In this document: positions 50,505 to 59,379 of the stretch, in pieces
How the letters are laid out: each line of letters starts with the position of its first letter
How positions within the stretch are numbered: the first letter of the stretch is position 1
Origin: DATLFA01 sp039915945
GTDB lineage: Bacteria > Actinomycetota > Acidimicrobiia > Acidimicrobiales > WLNW01
Direction of reading: 5' to 3'
Assembly: GCA_039915945.1 (NCBI GenBank)
Contig: JBDSMH010000048.1
Location: 50,968-114,967, forward strand
Length of the DNA stretch: 64,000 nucleotides
Translations under genes and position numbers: made by a program
Notes under the pieces: model-generated
What the model was told of the DNA's origin: nothing
The model's input: the letters and a program-made list of their open reading frames with translations, nothing else
The model's database searches: none

Positions 50505-52022
50505 ATGCCCTCCGGCCGCACCCCGATACTCGTCCTGTGCTTCTTCGTCGTCACGTGCGCCGTCGTTCCGCTGGGTAGCAACGCAGCAGTCGCACAAGAC
50601 CGCGCGACCGAGCGCGAACAACTCGAAAAGCGCTACCGCGAACTCGACAGCGAGATCCTGACGCTCGACAAGGCCAACGCCGAGCTCGAGCCCACGATTG
50701 CTACCCGCACCATCGATGTGCGTCGCGCCACCGCCCAACTCGAAGTCATCGGCGACGAGTTCACCCGCACCGTCGAGGCCCGCAAGGTGCCGGTCCGCAA
50801 TCGACTGCTCATCGCCGTCGACGCGTACGAACGCGGCGACCCCAGCGTCACCAATCTGCTCGCCGAGCTGTTGTTGACGAGTACCGACAGCGATCGCATC
50901 AGCGATATGGCGACGCAGAGCGAGATCTACAACGCGGTCGTGCAAGACGCCGACCGCAAGATCATCGAAATCGACAACCAGCTCCGCGGTCTCGCCTCTC
51001 GAGTTGCCACGCAACAAAGCGCGATCAAAGGAGTGCAAGACCAACTCGATGCCGTCGTCACCAAGAAGAAGCAGAACGACGACAGCCGTCAGCAGAAGGT
51101 CAACGAGCGCGCCGACGTGCAACGCCGCATCGATGCGATCATCGCGTCGGCCACCACCGGGCTGCTCACCGGCCTGCCGAGCTTCGAGGACCGCAACCGG
51201 CCGGCGATCGTCGTCAAGATCGACAACGTCGAAGAAGCGCGACCTCCCGTCGGTATCAATCGCGCCGATGTGGTCTACGAGGAGTTGGTCGAAGGCGGGC
51301 TCACTCGGCTTGCTGCCGTCTTCCATTCGCGTGGCTCTGATCCCGTCGGGCCGGTGCGATCGGCCCGTTCCACCGACGTGCACCTGTTCCCGATGCTCAA
51401 CCGACCGCTTTTCGCGAACTCGGGCGGCAACGGTGGGGTGCGCTACGAGATGTCGCAATCGACGTTGGTCGATGTCGGCAACTCGGCCGTTCCGCCCGCC
51501 TACTACCGCGACGACAACCGCGTCGTGCCGCACAACCTCTTCACCAGTACTACCGAGTTGTGGAACTCTCCTCAGGGCAAAACCGGCGGGACCCCACCCG
51601 CGATGTTCTCCTTCAGAGCGCCCAACGCCGCGCTGCCGGCCTCCGCGCAGCCCATTCAAGGCGTGACCATCCGGTTCCCCACCCGCATCGACTTCGACTG
51701 GAACGGCACCGGCTGGACCCGTTCACAGAGCGGACGCCGCCATGTCGACTCCGACGGCGTGCAGATCGCGCCGGCCAACGTGATCGTGCAGTTCGTGACG
51801 TACAAGCAGAGCTCATCTGATCCGAACTCCCCCGAGGCAGTGGTCACCGGTACCGGCGATGCGTGGATATTGACGGCAGGCAAGATGATCCTCGGCACGT
51901 GGAGTCGCGCGAACGACGAGTCCGTCTCGATCTACACCGACTCTGACGGCAAGCAGATCTCGCTGACGCCGGGCACGACCTTCGTCGAACTACCTCGGCC
52001 GGGTACGGCAGAGCCCCGCTGA
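50505..52022 (+). CDS. Secreted DUF3048 protein with coiled-coil N-terminus
   Basis: A 505-residue protein. A signal peptide (L-V-L-C-F-F-V-V-T-C-A-V-V-P-L) is followed by a long coiled coil (about residues 35-215, rich in Glu, Lys, Gln). The DUF3048 (YerB-like) domain starts near residue 225 with N-R-P-A-I-V-V-K-I-D-N, R-P-P-V-G-I-N-R-A-D-V-V-Y-E-E and V-G-P-V-R-S-A-R. DUF3048 proteins are extracytoplasmic with unknown function; an envelope role is inferred. TACCCT (50489-50494) lies 10 nt before ATG 50505. It ends three bases before the RNase gene. Confidence 0.87.
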   Translation: MPSGRTPILVLCFFVVTCAVVPLGSNAAVAQDRATEREQLEKRYRELDSEILTLDKANAELEPTIATRTIDVRRATAQLEVIGDEFTRTVEARKVPVRNRLLIAVDAYERGDPSVTNLLAELLLTSTDSDRISDMATQSEIYNAVVQDADRKIIEIDNQLRGLASRVATQQSAIKGVQDQLDAVVTKKKQNDDSRQQKVNERADVQRRIDAIIASATTGLLTGLPSFEDRNRPAIVVKIDNVEEARPPVGINRADVVYEELVEGGLTRLAAVFHSRGSDPVGPVRSARSTDVHLFPMLNRPLFANSGGNGGVRYEMSQSTLVDVGNSAVPPAYYRDDNRVVPHNLFTSTTELWNSPQGKTGGTPPAMFSFRAPNAALPASAQPIQGVTIRFPTRIDFDWNGTGWTRSQSGRRHVDSDGVQIAPANVIVQFVTYKQSSSDPNSPEAVVTGTGDAWILTAGKMILGTWSRANDESVSIYTDSDGKQISLTPGTTFVELPRPGTAEPR

Positions 52023-52025
52023 ACC

Positions 52026-53486
52026 GTGGCGTCGCCTCGCGTCACACTGGCGGTCGACGACAAGCAGTTGTTGGCTTCGTTTGCGGCTATTCGCGCCGAG
52101 CTACACATCCCGTCGAGCTTCGACGAAGCAACCCAGGCCGAAGCCGATGCCGCCGCGCAAAGCGGCCCGGTCGTACCGGCCGCGTCGACCGCGCGTGACG
52201 TCGTAGACCGGCGCGACATCGCGTTCGTCACGATCGATCCCGAAGGCAGTCGCGACTTGGACCAGGCGTACGCCGCGCAGCGCGCCGGTAGCGGCTATCG
52301 CGTCTGGTACGCCATCGCCGACGTCGCGTCGTTCGTCGCCCCGGACAGCGCGCTCGATCACACCGCGCGAGAACGCGGCGCGACGATGTTCGCGCCGGAC
52401 GAACGCGCGCCGTTGCATCCCGTCGTACTCAACGAAGGCGCGGCCAGCTTGCTCGCGGATGTCGATCGGCAGGCGCTGCTCTGGACGATCGACGTCGATG
52501 CCGATGGGTCCGTCACGCAGGCGCGGGCCGAACGCGCACTCGTACGTAGCCGGCAACAGCTGTCGTATCCGCAAGCGCAAAAACTCGTCGACAACGCCAC
52601 TGCCGACGAGTCGCTGGCACTACTCGCGCGGATCGGCGCGGCGCGAGTCGATCAAGAACGTGCCCGCGGCGCGGTGAGCCTCAACATCCCCACGCAGAAC
52701 GTCGAACGCCGCGACGGCCACTACGAGTTGGAATACGAACAGTCCCTACCCATCGAGAAGTGGAACGCGCAGATCTCGCTCATGACCGGCATGGCCGCCG
52801 CACAGATCATGATCGAGGCCGGCATCGGTCTGTTGCGCACGATGCCCGCACCGCGCCGGGCCGATATCGACAAGTTGCGCCGTATCGCGTCGGCGCTAGA
52901 CATCGAATGGCCGACGGCGATGAGCTACCCCGATCGCATCCGCACCCTCGATGCCAATTCTCCGCGCGCGGGCGCGTTCATGACGCAGGCGGCCCGGTTG
53001 CTCCGCGGCGCCGGCTACCTCGCGTTTCACGCTGCTCCGCCGGCCGACCACGAGCACGGCGCGTTGGCGGCACCGTATGCACATGTGACCGCGCCGTTGC
53101 GGCGCACGGCCGATCGCTTCGCGAACGAGATCGTGCTCTCTCATTGCGCAGGCACCGCCGTACCCGAATGGACAGCGGCCGCCCTCGACGAACTGCCCCG
53201 CGTGATGATGCGGGCCCAGCAGCGCCAACGAGAACTCGACCGGGCCGTCAACGACCTGCTCGAGGCCGTGACGCTCGAGCCATCCGTCGGTGCGACGTTC
53301 GACGCGGGCATCACCCACATCGTCGACGGAGTCGCCCGGGTGCAACTCTGCCAGGCTGCCGTCGTGGCGGATGTCCCGGTCGCGGCGGCCGATCATGTGC
53401 GACCAGGCGACATGGTGCGGGTGCGCCTGATCTCGTCGGACCCTGCGCAGCGATCGGTGCGCTTCGCCTTCGAAGGGGTGCGTTGA
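52026..53486 (+). CDS. RNase II/R family exoribonuclease (RNB domain)
   Basis: A 486-residue protein built mainly of an RNB catalytic domain. The four metal-binding aspartates are in F-V-T-I-D-P-E-G-S-R-D-L-D-Q-A, followed by Y-A-I-A-D-V-A-S-F-V. The C-terminal part ends in a short beta-rich region like an S1 domain. It lacks the N-terminal cold-shock domains of full RNase R (about 800 residues), so it is the short actinobacterial type. It degrades RNA 3' to 5'. GTG 52026 follows the DUF3048 stop by three bases, and the kynurenine monooxygenase follows immediately. Confidence 0.9.
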   Translation: MASPRVTLAVDDKQLLASFAAIRAELHIPSSFDEATQAEADAAAQSGPVVPAASTARDVVDRRDIAFVTIDPEGSRDLDQAYAAQRAGSGYRVWYAIADVASFVAPDSALDHTARERGATMFAPDERAPLHPVVLNEGAASLLADVDRQALLWTIDVDADGSVTQARAERALVRSRQQLSYPQAQKLVDNATADESLALLARIGAARVDQERARGAVSLNIPTQNVERRDGHYELEYEQSLPIEKWNAQISLMTGMAAAQIMIEAGIGLLRTMPAPRRADIDKLRRIASALDIEWPTAMSYPDRIRTLDANSPRAGAFMTQAARLLRGAGYLAFHAAPPADHEHGALAAPYAHVTAPLRRTADRFANEIVLSHCAGTAVPEWTAAALDELPRVMMRAQQRQRELDRAVNDLLEAVTLEPSVGATFDAGITHIVDGVARVQLCQAAVVADVPVAAADHVRPGDMVRVRLISSDPAQRSVRFAFEGVR

Positions 53487-53488
53487 GC

Positions 53489-54814
53489 GTGGCCCGTCGC
53501 ATCGTCGTCGTCGGCGGCGGGTTGACGGGCGCCCTCGCGGCCGTGCGGTTGCACGAGACGGGCCATGACGTATCGATTCACGAACGACGCGAAGATCTTC
53601 GGCGCAGCACCGAGCACCAAGGACGGTCGATCAATCTCGCGTTCTCGACGCGCGGCATCGATGCGCTCGATCGCGTCGGCCTATCCCAGGCGCTGCGCGA
53701 GCAGGGCATCCCGATGCGGGGCCGCATGCTGCACGGCCGCGATCGGTCCGTCACCTTTCAGCCCTACAGCGCCGACCCTGACAACGTGTTGCTCGCGGTC
53801 AGCCGCGACGGTCTCAATGCGATGTTGCTCGACGCGGTCGACGAACGGCAGATACCGGTGCACTTCGGCCACCGCCTCATCGACATCGAACTGCGATCAT
53901 CGAACGCCGTGTTCGAGACGGGCGAAGCCAGTCTGCGCGAGCACTTCGACGTGCTGATCGGTGCCGATGGCGCCTACTCGGCGGTGCGCGGTCGCCTGCA
54001 GCGCACCGATCGCTTCAGCTACGAGCAGAATTATCTCGAGCACGGTTACAAAGAGCTGACGATCCCGGCGCGCGCCGACGGCAGCTTTGCGATGGAGCCG
54101 CACGCGCTGCACATCTGGCCCCGCGGTGGTCACATGATGATCGCGTTGCCCAACCAGGACGGGTCGTTCACGTGCACGCTCTTCTGGCCCTTCGGTGGGC
54201 TCGTCGGCTTCGAGCGCGTCGATACCGAGCGCGAGGTCAACGAAACGTTCGCCAAGCAGTTTCCCGATGCGGTCGAACTCATGCCCCACCTCGCCGACGA
54301 ATACCTCCGCAACACGACCAGCTCACTGGTCACGATTCGGTGCGGCCCGTGGTTCTACGAAGACCGCGTGGTATTACTCGGCGACGCGGCGCACGCCGTG
54401 GTGCCCTTCTACGGCCAGGGCGCCAACGCGGCTCTCGAAGACGTGACCATCTTCATGGACCAGCTTGCCGCGCACGACGGTGCGTGGGCGCCGACGATGG
54501 CGAGCTTCTACGCCCAGCGCAAGCCCGACACCGACGCGTTGGCCGATCTGGCACTCGACAACTTCGTCGAGATGCGCGACCGAGTCGCGTCACCGTGGTT
54601 TCGGCTGCGAGCCCGAGCCGAACAACGCGTGCACCGGTGGGCGCCTCGATGGATCACGCCGCTGTACGAGATGGTCACGTTCTCCCGTACCCCCTATGTC
54701 GAGGCCGTCACCCGCGCCAAGCGCCAGACTGCGCTGGTCGAACGACTGCTGCTGGCACTCGCAATGGTCATACTTCTCGTCGTCGTGGCGACACTCGTCC
54801 TCGTCATGAACTAG
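53489..54814 (+). CDS. kmo: Kynurenine 3-monooxygenase
   Basis: A 441-residue FAD enzyme hydroxylating L-kynurenine with NADPH and O2. The Rossmann motif is V-V-G-G-G-L-T-G-A-L-A-A. Family-specific stretches are G-R-S-I-N-L-A, L-H-I-W-P-R-G, F-M-x type region in T-C-T-L-F-W-P-F, and G-D-A-A-H-A-V-V-P-F-Y-G-Q-G. The last 25 residues form a hydrophobic helix (L-L-L-A-L-A-M-V-I-L-L-V-V-V-A-T), a tail anchor also known in eukaryotic KMO. GTG 53489 is preferred; TTG 53483 overlapping the RNase stop is possible. Tryptophan dioxygenase follows after 9 bases. Confidence 0.9.
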   Translation: MARRIVVVGGGLTGALAAVRLHETGHDVSIHERREDLRRSTEHQGRSINLAFSTRGIDALDRVGLSQALREQGIPMRGRMLHGRDRSVTFQPYSADPDNVLLAVSRDGLNAMLLDAVDERQIPVHFGHRLIDIELRSSNAVFETGEASLREHFDVLIGADGAYSAVRGRLQRTDRFSYEQNYLEHGYKELTIPARADGSFAMEPHALHIWPRGGHMMIALPNQDGSFTCTLFWPFGGLVGFERVDTEREVNETFAKQFPDAVELMPHLADEYLRNTTSSLVTIRCGPWFYEDRVVLLGDAAHAVVPFYGQGANAALEDVTIFMDQLAAHDGAWAPTMASFYAQRKPDTDALADLALDNFVEMRDRVASPWFRLRARAEQRVHRWAPRWITPLYEMVTFSRTPYVEAVTRAKRQTALVERLLLALAMVILLVVVATLVLVMN

Positions 54815-54823
54815 GAATTTCGC

Positions 54824-55609
54824 ATGGCAGAACTCACGTACGCGAGCTATCTCCACCTCGACGAGTTGCTGCAGTTGCAGCAGGCGCGGTCGAGTCCCGC
54901 CGAGCACGACGAATTGCTGTTCATCGTCATCCACCAATCAACCGAGCTGTGGTTGAAGGAACTGCTGCACGAGCTCGACAAAGTCAAGACCGACTTTTCG
55001 GCCGGCCTGGTGTCCGCTGCGACCGCCACCTTGACGCGTGTCCGCCGCATCTTCCGAGTGCTGACGCAGCAACTCGACGTACTCGAGACGATGACACCGC
55101 TGTCGTTCTCGCTGTTCCGCCATCGCCTCGAGCACGCTTCGGGTTTTCAGTCGATGCAGTTCCGCGAACTCGAATTCGTGCTGGGTATCAAGCGCCCGGG
55201 TGCGCTCGATCACTATCCGCCCGACCTCGCCGGCATCGAGTCGGCGCGCCGCCGGCTGGGCGAGCGAACCGTCGTCGACCACCTGTACGTGTTGCTCGAG
55301 CGCAAAGGCATCGACGTGCCGCGCGACCTCATCACCCGCGACCTCACGCAATCGACCGCGCCGGATCGTGTCGTGCAAGACGGCATCTTGTTGCTGTACC
55401 TGAGCGACGGTGAGATGCGCGTGCTCTTCGAACTGCTGACCGATGTCGACGAGTGCCTGCAAGACTGGCGCTACCGCCACGTCAAGATGGTCGAGCGCAC
55501 CATCGGCAACAAAGAAGGCACCGGCGGGTCACTCGGTGTCGAGTTCCTCAAGAAGACGCTGTTCGTGCAAGCGTTCCCCGATCTGTGGGCGATCCGCCAC
55601 CGCCTCTGA
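54824..55609 (+). CDS. kynA: Tryptophan 2,3-dioxygenase
   Basis: A 261-residue haem enzyme opening the tryptophan indole ring to N-formylkynurenine. Conserved stretches are L-T-Y-A-S-Y-L-H-L-D-E-L-L, F-I-V-I-H-Q-S-T-E-L-W-L-K, the R-H-R-L-E-H-A-S-G-F-Q-S-M-Q-F-R-E-L-E block, and the haem-ligand His in W-R-Y-R-H-V-K-M-V-E-R-T-I-G-N-K-E-G-T. ATG 54824 follows AGGA. With kmo upstream it covers two steps of the kynurenine route; no kynureninase or formamidase is in the window. Confidence 0.95.
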   Translation: MAELTYASYLHLDELLQLQQARSSPAEHDELLFIVIHQSTELWLKELLHELDKVKTDFSAGLVSAATATLTRVRRIFRVLTQQLDVLETMTPLSFSLFRHRLEHASGFQSMQFRELEFVLGIKRPGALDHYPPDLAGIESARRRLGERTVVDHLYVLLERKGIDVPRDLITRDLTQSTAPDRVVQDGILLLYLSDGEMRVLFELLTDVDECLQDWRYRHVKMVERTIGNKEGTGGSLGVEFLKKTLFVQAFPDLWAIRHRL

Positions 55610-55636
55610 CGCGCGGACCGTTCGCGGTTCCACCTC

Positions 55637-55686
55637 GTTCTCGCAGCACATCGTGGATCCATAGGTCCACGTTGTGCTGCGAGAAC
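55637..55686. repeat. 50-bp near-perfect hairpin between convergent genes
   Basis: The outer arms GTTCTCGCAGCACA (55637-55650) and its exact complement (55673-55686) are perfect. The inner CGTGGA and TCCACG add six more pairs after one T-T mismatch, with an 8-base loop. It lies 27 bases after the tryptophan dioxygenase stop and 18 before the acyl-CoA dehydrogenase stop. It may serve as a bidirectional terminator despite lacking T-tracts, or be a small palindromic element. Confidence 0.7.
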
Positions 55687-55704
55687 CAGCGATGTCGGTG
55701 CGGA

Positions 55705-56949
55705 CTACATCCGCGACGAGGCCGACCAGGGACCTTTGTCGACGCGCGGTTCGGGCGGCAGACCGAGTGCCCGCTCGCCGATCATGGTGCGGTGCACCTC
55801 GCTCGTTCCTCCGCCGACGGTGCCCCAATAGCGATTGAGCATCTGTGTCTGCCAGTACCCATTCTTCGGCGCGTCGGTCCCGGCGAGCATGCCGGCCGGG
55901 CCGAGCAGATCGACCGCCACCTCATCGCGGTAGGCCCGCGTCTCGCTCCAATACACCTTCAACAGCGACGGATCGATCGGCGACGGCCCCCCCGTGCGCA
56001 CCGAGGACAGCACGCGATCACTCATGTAGGCGAGGATGCGTTCTTCGCTCACCACGCGAGCGAGACGCTGACGCACGCGGTCGTCACCGGCGCAACCGAT
56101 GGCACGGGCCAGCGCGATCACCGCTGACGCATCGCCGGAGGTCGTCGTGCTGCCGATCATCGTCGCTTCGCTGGAGAGCACGGTGCGCGTCGGTCCCCAA
56201 CCGCCGTCGATCGTGCCCACCACATTGTCCGCGGGGATACGCACGTCGGTCAGGAACACCTCGGTGAAGTGTGTATGCCCGGTGATCTGACGCAGCGGCC
56301 GGGGCTCGATCCCGGGCGTGCGCATGTCGACGATGAAGAACGTGATGCCTTTGTGCTTGGGCGCGTCGAAATTGGTGCGGGCAATGAGAATGCCCCAGTC
56401 GCAGAGATGCGCGTTCGAGTTCCACACCTTCTGGCCGTTCACCACGAAGACGTCGCCATCGCGATCGGCGCGCGCGCTGAGGTTGGCGAGATCACTACCC
56501 GCGCCGGGCTCACTGAAGAGCTGGCACCATGCATCGTCACCCCGTAGCAACCGCCGCAGGTGCCGTGCGCGCTGCTCTTCGCGACCGTGCGCCAGCAACA
56601 GCGCACCGACCATACCGATGGTCGCCGCCAAGAAGCCCGACGTGACGTCGTAGCGGGCCATCTCCTGATTGAAGATGATCTCTTGCCACACGCTGGCACC
56701 GCGGCCGCCGAACGATACGGGCCACATGATGCCGGCCCAACCGTGATCGAAACGGGTCTGTTGCCACCGGCGGCATCGGTCGAAGTACTCGCGTTCGGCC
56801 GCCGGCGTGTGATCGATCGGCCCGTTCGACCAATCACCTTCGCCGCGGCGCAACGATGCGTGAGCCTCGAGCCACGCCCTCACCTCTGCGCGAAAGGCCG
56901 CGTCTTCGGCTGATTCGTCGAAGTGCATCGCGCGGTCGCTGCTCGCCAC
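55705..56949 (-). CDS. Acyl-CoA dehydrogenase
   Basis: A 414-residue FAD-dependent acyl-CoA dehydrogenase. It has F-S-E-P-G-A-G-S-D-L-A-N-L, F-V-V-N-G-Q-K-V-W-N-S-N and the C-terminal G-T-V-G-G-G-T-S-E-V-H-R-T-M-I. This T-S-E-V-H form is common in actinobacterial FadE proteins. GTG 56949 begins directly after the stop of the methyltransferase gene. ATG 56928 (M-H-F-D-E-S) is an alternative and may be the real start. It is the last gene of a minus-strand run beginning at 58466. Substrate unknown. Confidence 0.93.
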   Translation of the reverse strand: MASSDRAMHFDESAEDAAFRAEVRAWLEAHASLRRGEGDWSNGPIDHTPAAEREYFDRCRRWQQTRFDHGWAGIMWPVSFGGRGASVWQEIIFNQEMARYDVTSGFLAATIGMVGALLLAHGREEQRARHLRRLLRGDDAWCQLFSEPGAGSDLANLSARADRDGDVFVVNGQKVWNSNAHLCDWGILIARTNFDAPKHKGITFFIVDMRTPGIEPRPLRQITGHTHFTEVFLTDVRIPADNVVGTIDGGWGPTRTVLSSEATMIGSTTTSGDASAVIALARAIGCAGDDRVRQRLARVVSEERILAYMSDRVLSSVRTGGPSPIDPSLLKVYWSETRAYRDEVAVDLLGPAGMLAGTDAPKNGYWQTQMLNRYWGTVGGGTSEVHRTMIGERALGLPPEPRVDKGPWSASSRM

Positions 56950-57798
56950 TCAGACGCGCGCGACGAGTGTGCCGGTGAGCGATGACCACGTGAGGCCGTC
57001 GTCGCGGTTGTCGAAGTAGCGCGTGCGAAAAACATCGGGCCCGATCGACTCGACGCTGCGGTACGGCAGCGCACTGACTCGCTCGACGAGCTCGGCTGGT
57101 CGGTAGAAGTTGATCCACGGCTCGCCCTGCTGGGCCACCCCTGGTGCGGCGACGCGGCGCAGCGCGAGATCTTGCGGTGTCACTTCGTCGTCGTGGATCG
57201 TGAAGTTCATCACGATGGTGGTACCAGTGGGCCCGGCCGCGACGAAACGCAGCGTGTTCATCACCGCGTCGTCGGTCAGATACATCGCGACGCCGAGCCA
57301 CGACCAGAACGTCGGCGTGTCGGCATCCCAGCCCGCGTCGTGCAACCGTGCGGACAGCGAGTCGCGCTCGAAGTCGACCGCGACGAACCGCACGTTGGCC
57401 AGCCATTCGCCGGGGCCCAGCGCCGCTCGCTTGGCCGCCTGGGTCGCGGGATGATCGACCTCGAACACCGCGACCTCGGCCAGTGTCTCGCCGAGGCGCG
57501 CCGCCGACGAGTCGTAGCCGGCGCCGAGCAACACGTACTGCTGGCAGCCCTGCGCGACCGCGCGTTGCAGTTCGTCTTCGGTGAACGCGCTGCGGCCGAG
57601 AATGTGCGCGCGGCTGGCCCGCACGTGCGGTGCCTGCAGGACATCGTCGTTGGTCTCGACGCGCGCTCGCTGGCGATCGTCGAGAAAGCGAATTGCGTAC
57701 TCGTCGATCAGGATCTTCGGGTCACCGTCGACGACTAGATGCGCCGCGCGCTGCATCGCCGCGCCGGCGGCGGTCGAACTCGCAGTCCCCTGTTGCAT
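56950..57798 (-). CDS. Class I SAM-dependent methyltransferase (leucine carboxyl methyltransferase-like)
   Basis: A 282-residue member of the LCMT/PPM1-like methyltransferase family (TIGR00027 type), expanded in actinomycetes. Family features are V-R-A-S-R-A-H near residue 60, the SAM loop V-L-L-G-A-G-Y-D-S-S-A, F-E-V-D-H-P-A-T-Q, and W-L-G-V-A-M-Y-L-T. Family members methylate small molecules or O-positions in secondary metabolism, and the substrate is unknown. It sits 11 bases after the histidine phosphatase gene and abuts the acyl-CoA dehydrogenase. Confidence 0.87.
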   Translation of the reverse strand: MQQGTASSTAAGAAMQRAAHLVVDGDPKILIDEYAIRFLDDRQRARVETNDDVLQAPHVRASRAHILGRSAFTEDELQRAVAQGCQQYVLLGAGYDSSAARLGETLAEVAVFEVDHPATQAAKRAALGPGEWLANVRFVAVDFERDSLSARLHDAGWDADTPTFWSWLGVAMYLTDDAVMNTLRFVAAGPTGTTIVMNFTIHDDEVTPQDLALRRVAAPGVAQQGEPWINFYRPAELVERVSALPYRSVESIGPDVFRTRYFDNRDDGLTWSSLTGTLVARV

Positions 57799-57809
57799 GC
57801 GCGCTCACC

Positions 57810-58466
57810 TCACTGTGTTGGCTGAACTGTTTTGGCGGGAAGCCCGGCGAGATGCGCGGCGTCGTTGTAGCGCCGCAGCTGCGGGCGCGCGCCCGCTTCG
57901 GCGACTGCGAATTCGGTGAGCGACGTGTTGAGCGTCCACAGATCGAACTTGCCGGAGATGTCGATCGACAGATAGTGGCGGAACGCGGCGTCGATCACGC
58001 CCCCATGACACATCACGATCACGGTCGTGCCACTGTGCTCGACTTCGATGCGCTGCAGGCAGGCGACCACCCGCTCGTGGAACTCACGCAGGGTTTCTCC
58101 GCCCGGAGCGAGCGGCCGATCGGGCTCGGCGCGGAAGTCGAACATGCCGAAGCGTTCGTCGAACTCGACGAACGGGCACCCATCGGCTTCGCCCGGCCGT
58201 TGCTCTTCGAGATCGGGGATGAACTCGATCGGCTGTCCCAGCACCGGGGCGACGATCTCGGCGGTCTGGCGCGCCCGCGGCAACGGGCTCGACAACACCA
58301 CGTCGGCGGTTGCCCCTTCGTGGCGCCACCGGTCGCGCAGCCGATGGGCCTGACGTACGCCCAACTCGGACAACCCCGTGCAGGTGAGTTCGCCCCCGAC
58401 GATCTGGCTGACGGTGACGTTGGATTCGGCATGGCGAACGAGGATGATCTTCGTGGCGCCCGGCAT
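57810..58466 (-). CDS. Histidine phosphatase (phosphoglycerate-mutase-like)
   Basis: A 218-residue histidine phosphatase superfamily protein. The phospho-acceptor His12 is in I-L-V-R-H-A-E-S-N, followed by L-T-C-T-G-L-S-E-L-G, S-S-P-L-P-R-A-R-Q-T-A and the second active-site His in V-M-C-H-G-G-V. It would dephosphorylate a small molecule or act as a cobalamin-type phosphatase; the substrate is not predictable. TAGCCT (58475-58480) lies 8 nt before ATG 58466. It starts a three-gene minus-strand operon. Confidence 0.9.
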   Translation of the reverse strand: MPGATKIILVRHAESNVTVSQIVGGELTCTGLSELGVRQAHRLRDRWRHEGATADVVLSSPLPRARQTAEIVAPVLGQPIEFIPDLEEQRPGEADGCPFVEFDERFGMFDFRAEPDRPLAPGGETLREFHERVVACLQRIEVEHSGTTVIVMCHGGVIDAAFRHYLSIDISGKFDLWTLNTSLTEFAVAEAGARPQLRRYNDAAHLAGLPAKTVQPTQ

Positions 58467-58474
58467 GGCCCGGC

Positions 58475-58480
58475 AGGCTA
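58475..58480 (-). promoter_or_regulatory. -10 hexamer TAGCCT for the histidine phosphatase operon
   Basis: TAGCCT with an 8-nt spacer to ATG 58466. Confidence 0.5.
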
Positions 58481-58518
58481 CCGTGCCATCGACTTCGTGA
58501 CCGACGACACCGGCGCAC

Positions 58519-58524
58519 TACACT
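58519..58524 (+). promoter_or_regulatory. Possible -10 hexamer TACACT for the ABC importer operon
   Basis: TACACT upstream of the ATPase gene, leaving a short leader with the AGAGGA ribosome site. Confidence 0.35.
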
Positions 58525-58568
58525 CCGCGCGACGAAGGTTCGCCCCTGTGGCGAGCGAGAGGAAATCG

Positions 58569-59375
58569 GTGGTGGACAGCAACGGGACAATGTCGGGCGA
58601 CGCGAAGATCATGGCGCGCGGCGTCGAGCGGTACTTCGGCGACGGTAAGGCGAAGAATCGGCTGCACGCGCTCGGCCCGCTCGACCTCGATATCGGCGAC
58701 GGCGAGTTCGTATGTCTCGTGGGCCCGTCGGGCTGCGGCAAGTCGACGTTCCTGCGCATGGCTGCGGGGCTGATCAACCCCAGCGAAGGCAGTATCGATC
58801 TGCGGGTGCGCGACGAACACCAAGCAACGGCGATGGTATTCCAGGACTATTCGATCTATCCCTGGAAGCGCGTGCTCGCCAACGCCCGTTTCGGTCTCGA
58901 TGTCGCCAAGGTGCCCAAGAAAGAGGGCAACGAGCGCGCCATGAAGTATCTCGAGAAGCTCGGTCTAGCCGATCGGTCGCGGGCGTTCCCCGCGCAGTTG
59001 TCGGGCGGAATGAAACAGCGGGTCGCGATCGCGCGTGCGCTGGCGGTCGAACCCGAAATTTTATTGATGGACGAACCCTTCGCCGCGCTCGACGCCCAGA
59101 TGCGCCAGATCCTCCAAGAAGAATTGTTGGCGCTGTGGCAGGCCGATCGGCGCACCGTTCTCTTCGTTACCCACTCGCTCGAAGAAGCAATCCTGCTGGG
59201 CGACCGTGTGCTGGTGATGTCGGCCCGCCCGGGCGTCATCATCGCATCGAAGAAAGTGCCGTTCGAGCGGCCCCGCACGGTCGACATCCGCGCCACTGCC
59301 GAGTTCCGCGAGCTCGAAGCCGAGCTCTGGGCGTTACTTCGCCAAGAAGTCCGACAAGCCGAAGGCGAGGAGTAA
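58569..59375 (+). CDS. ABC transporter ATPase (SsuB/TauB/NrtD-like)
   Basis: A 268-residue import ATPase. Walker A is G-P-S-G-C-G-K-S-T, the Q-loop is F-Q-D-Y-S-I-Y-P-W, the signature is L-S-G-G-M-K-Q-R, and Walker B is L-L-M-D-E-P-F-A-A-L-D. The H-loop is in V-T-H-S-L-E-E-A. The Y-P-W after the Q-loop is typical of nitrate/taurine/sulfonate importers. The start is uncertain: GTG 58569 follows AGAGGA, and ATG 58590 is possible. It precedes the permease gene by four bases. Confidence 0.92.
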   Translation: MVDSNGTMSGDAKIMARGVERYFGDGKAKNRLHALGPLDLDIGDGEFVCLVGPSGCGKSTFLRMAAGLINPSEGSIDLRVRDEHQATAMVFQDYSIYPWKRVLANARFGLDVAKVPKKEGNERAMKYLEKLGLADRSRAFPAQLSGGMKQRVAIARALAVEPEILLMDEPFAALDAQMRQILQEELLALWQADRRTVLFVTHSLEEAILLGDRVLVMSARPGVIIASKKVPFERPRTVDIRATAEFRELEAELWALLRQEVRQAEGEE

Positions 59376-59379
59376 CGCC

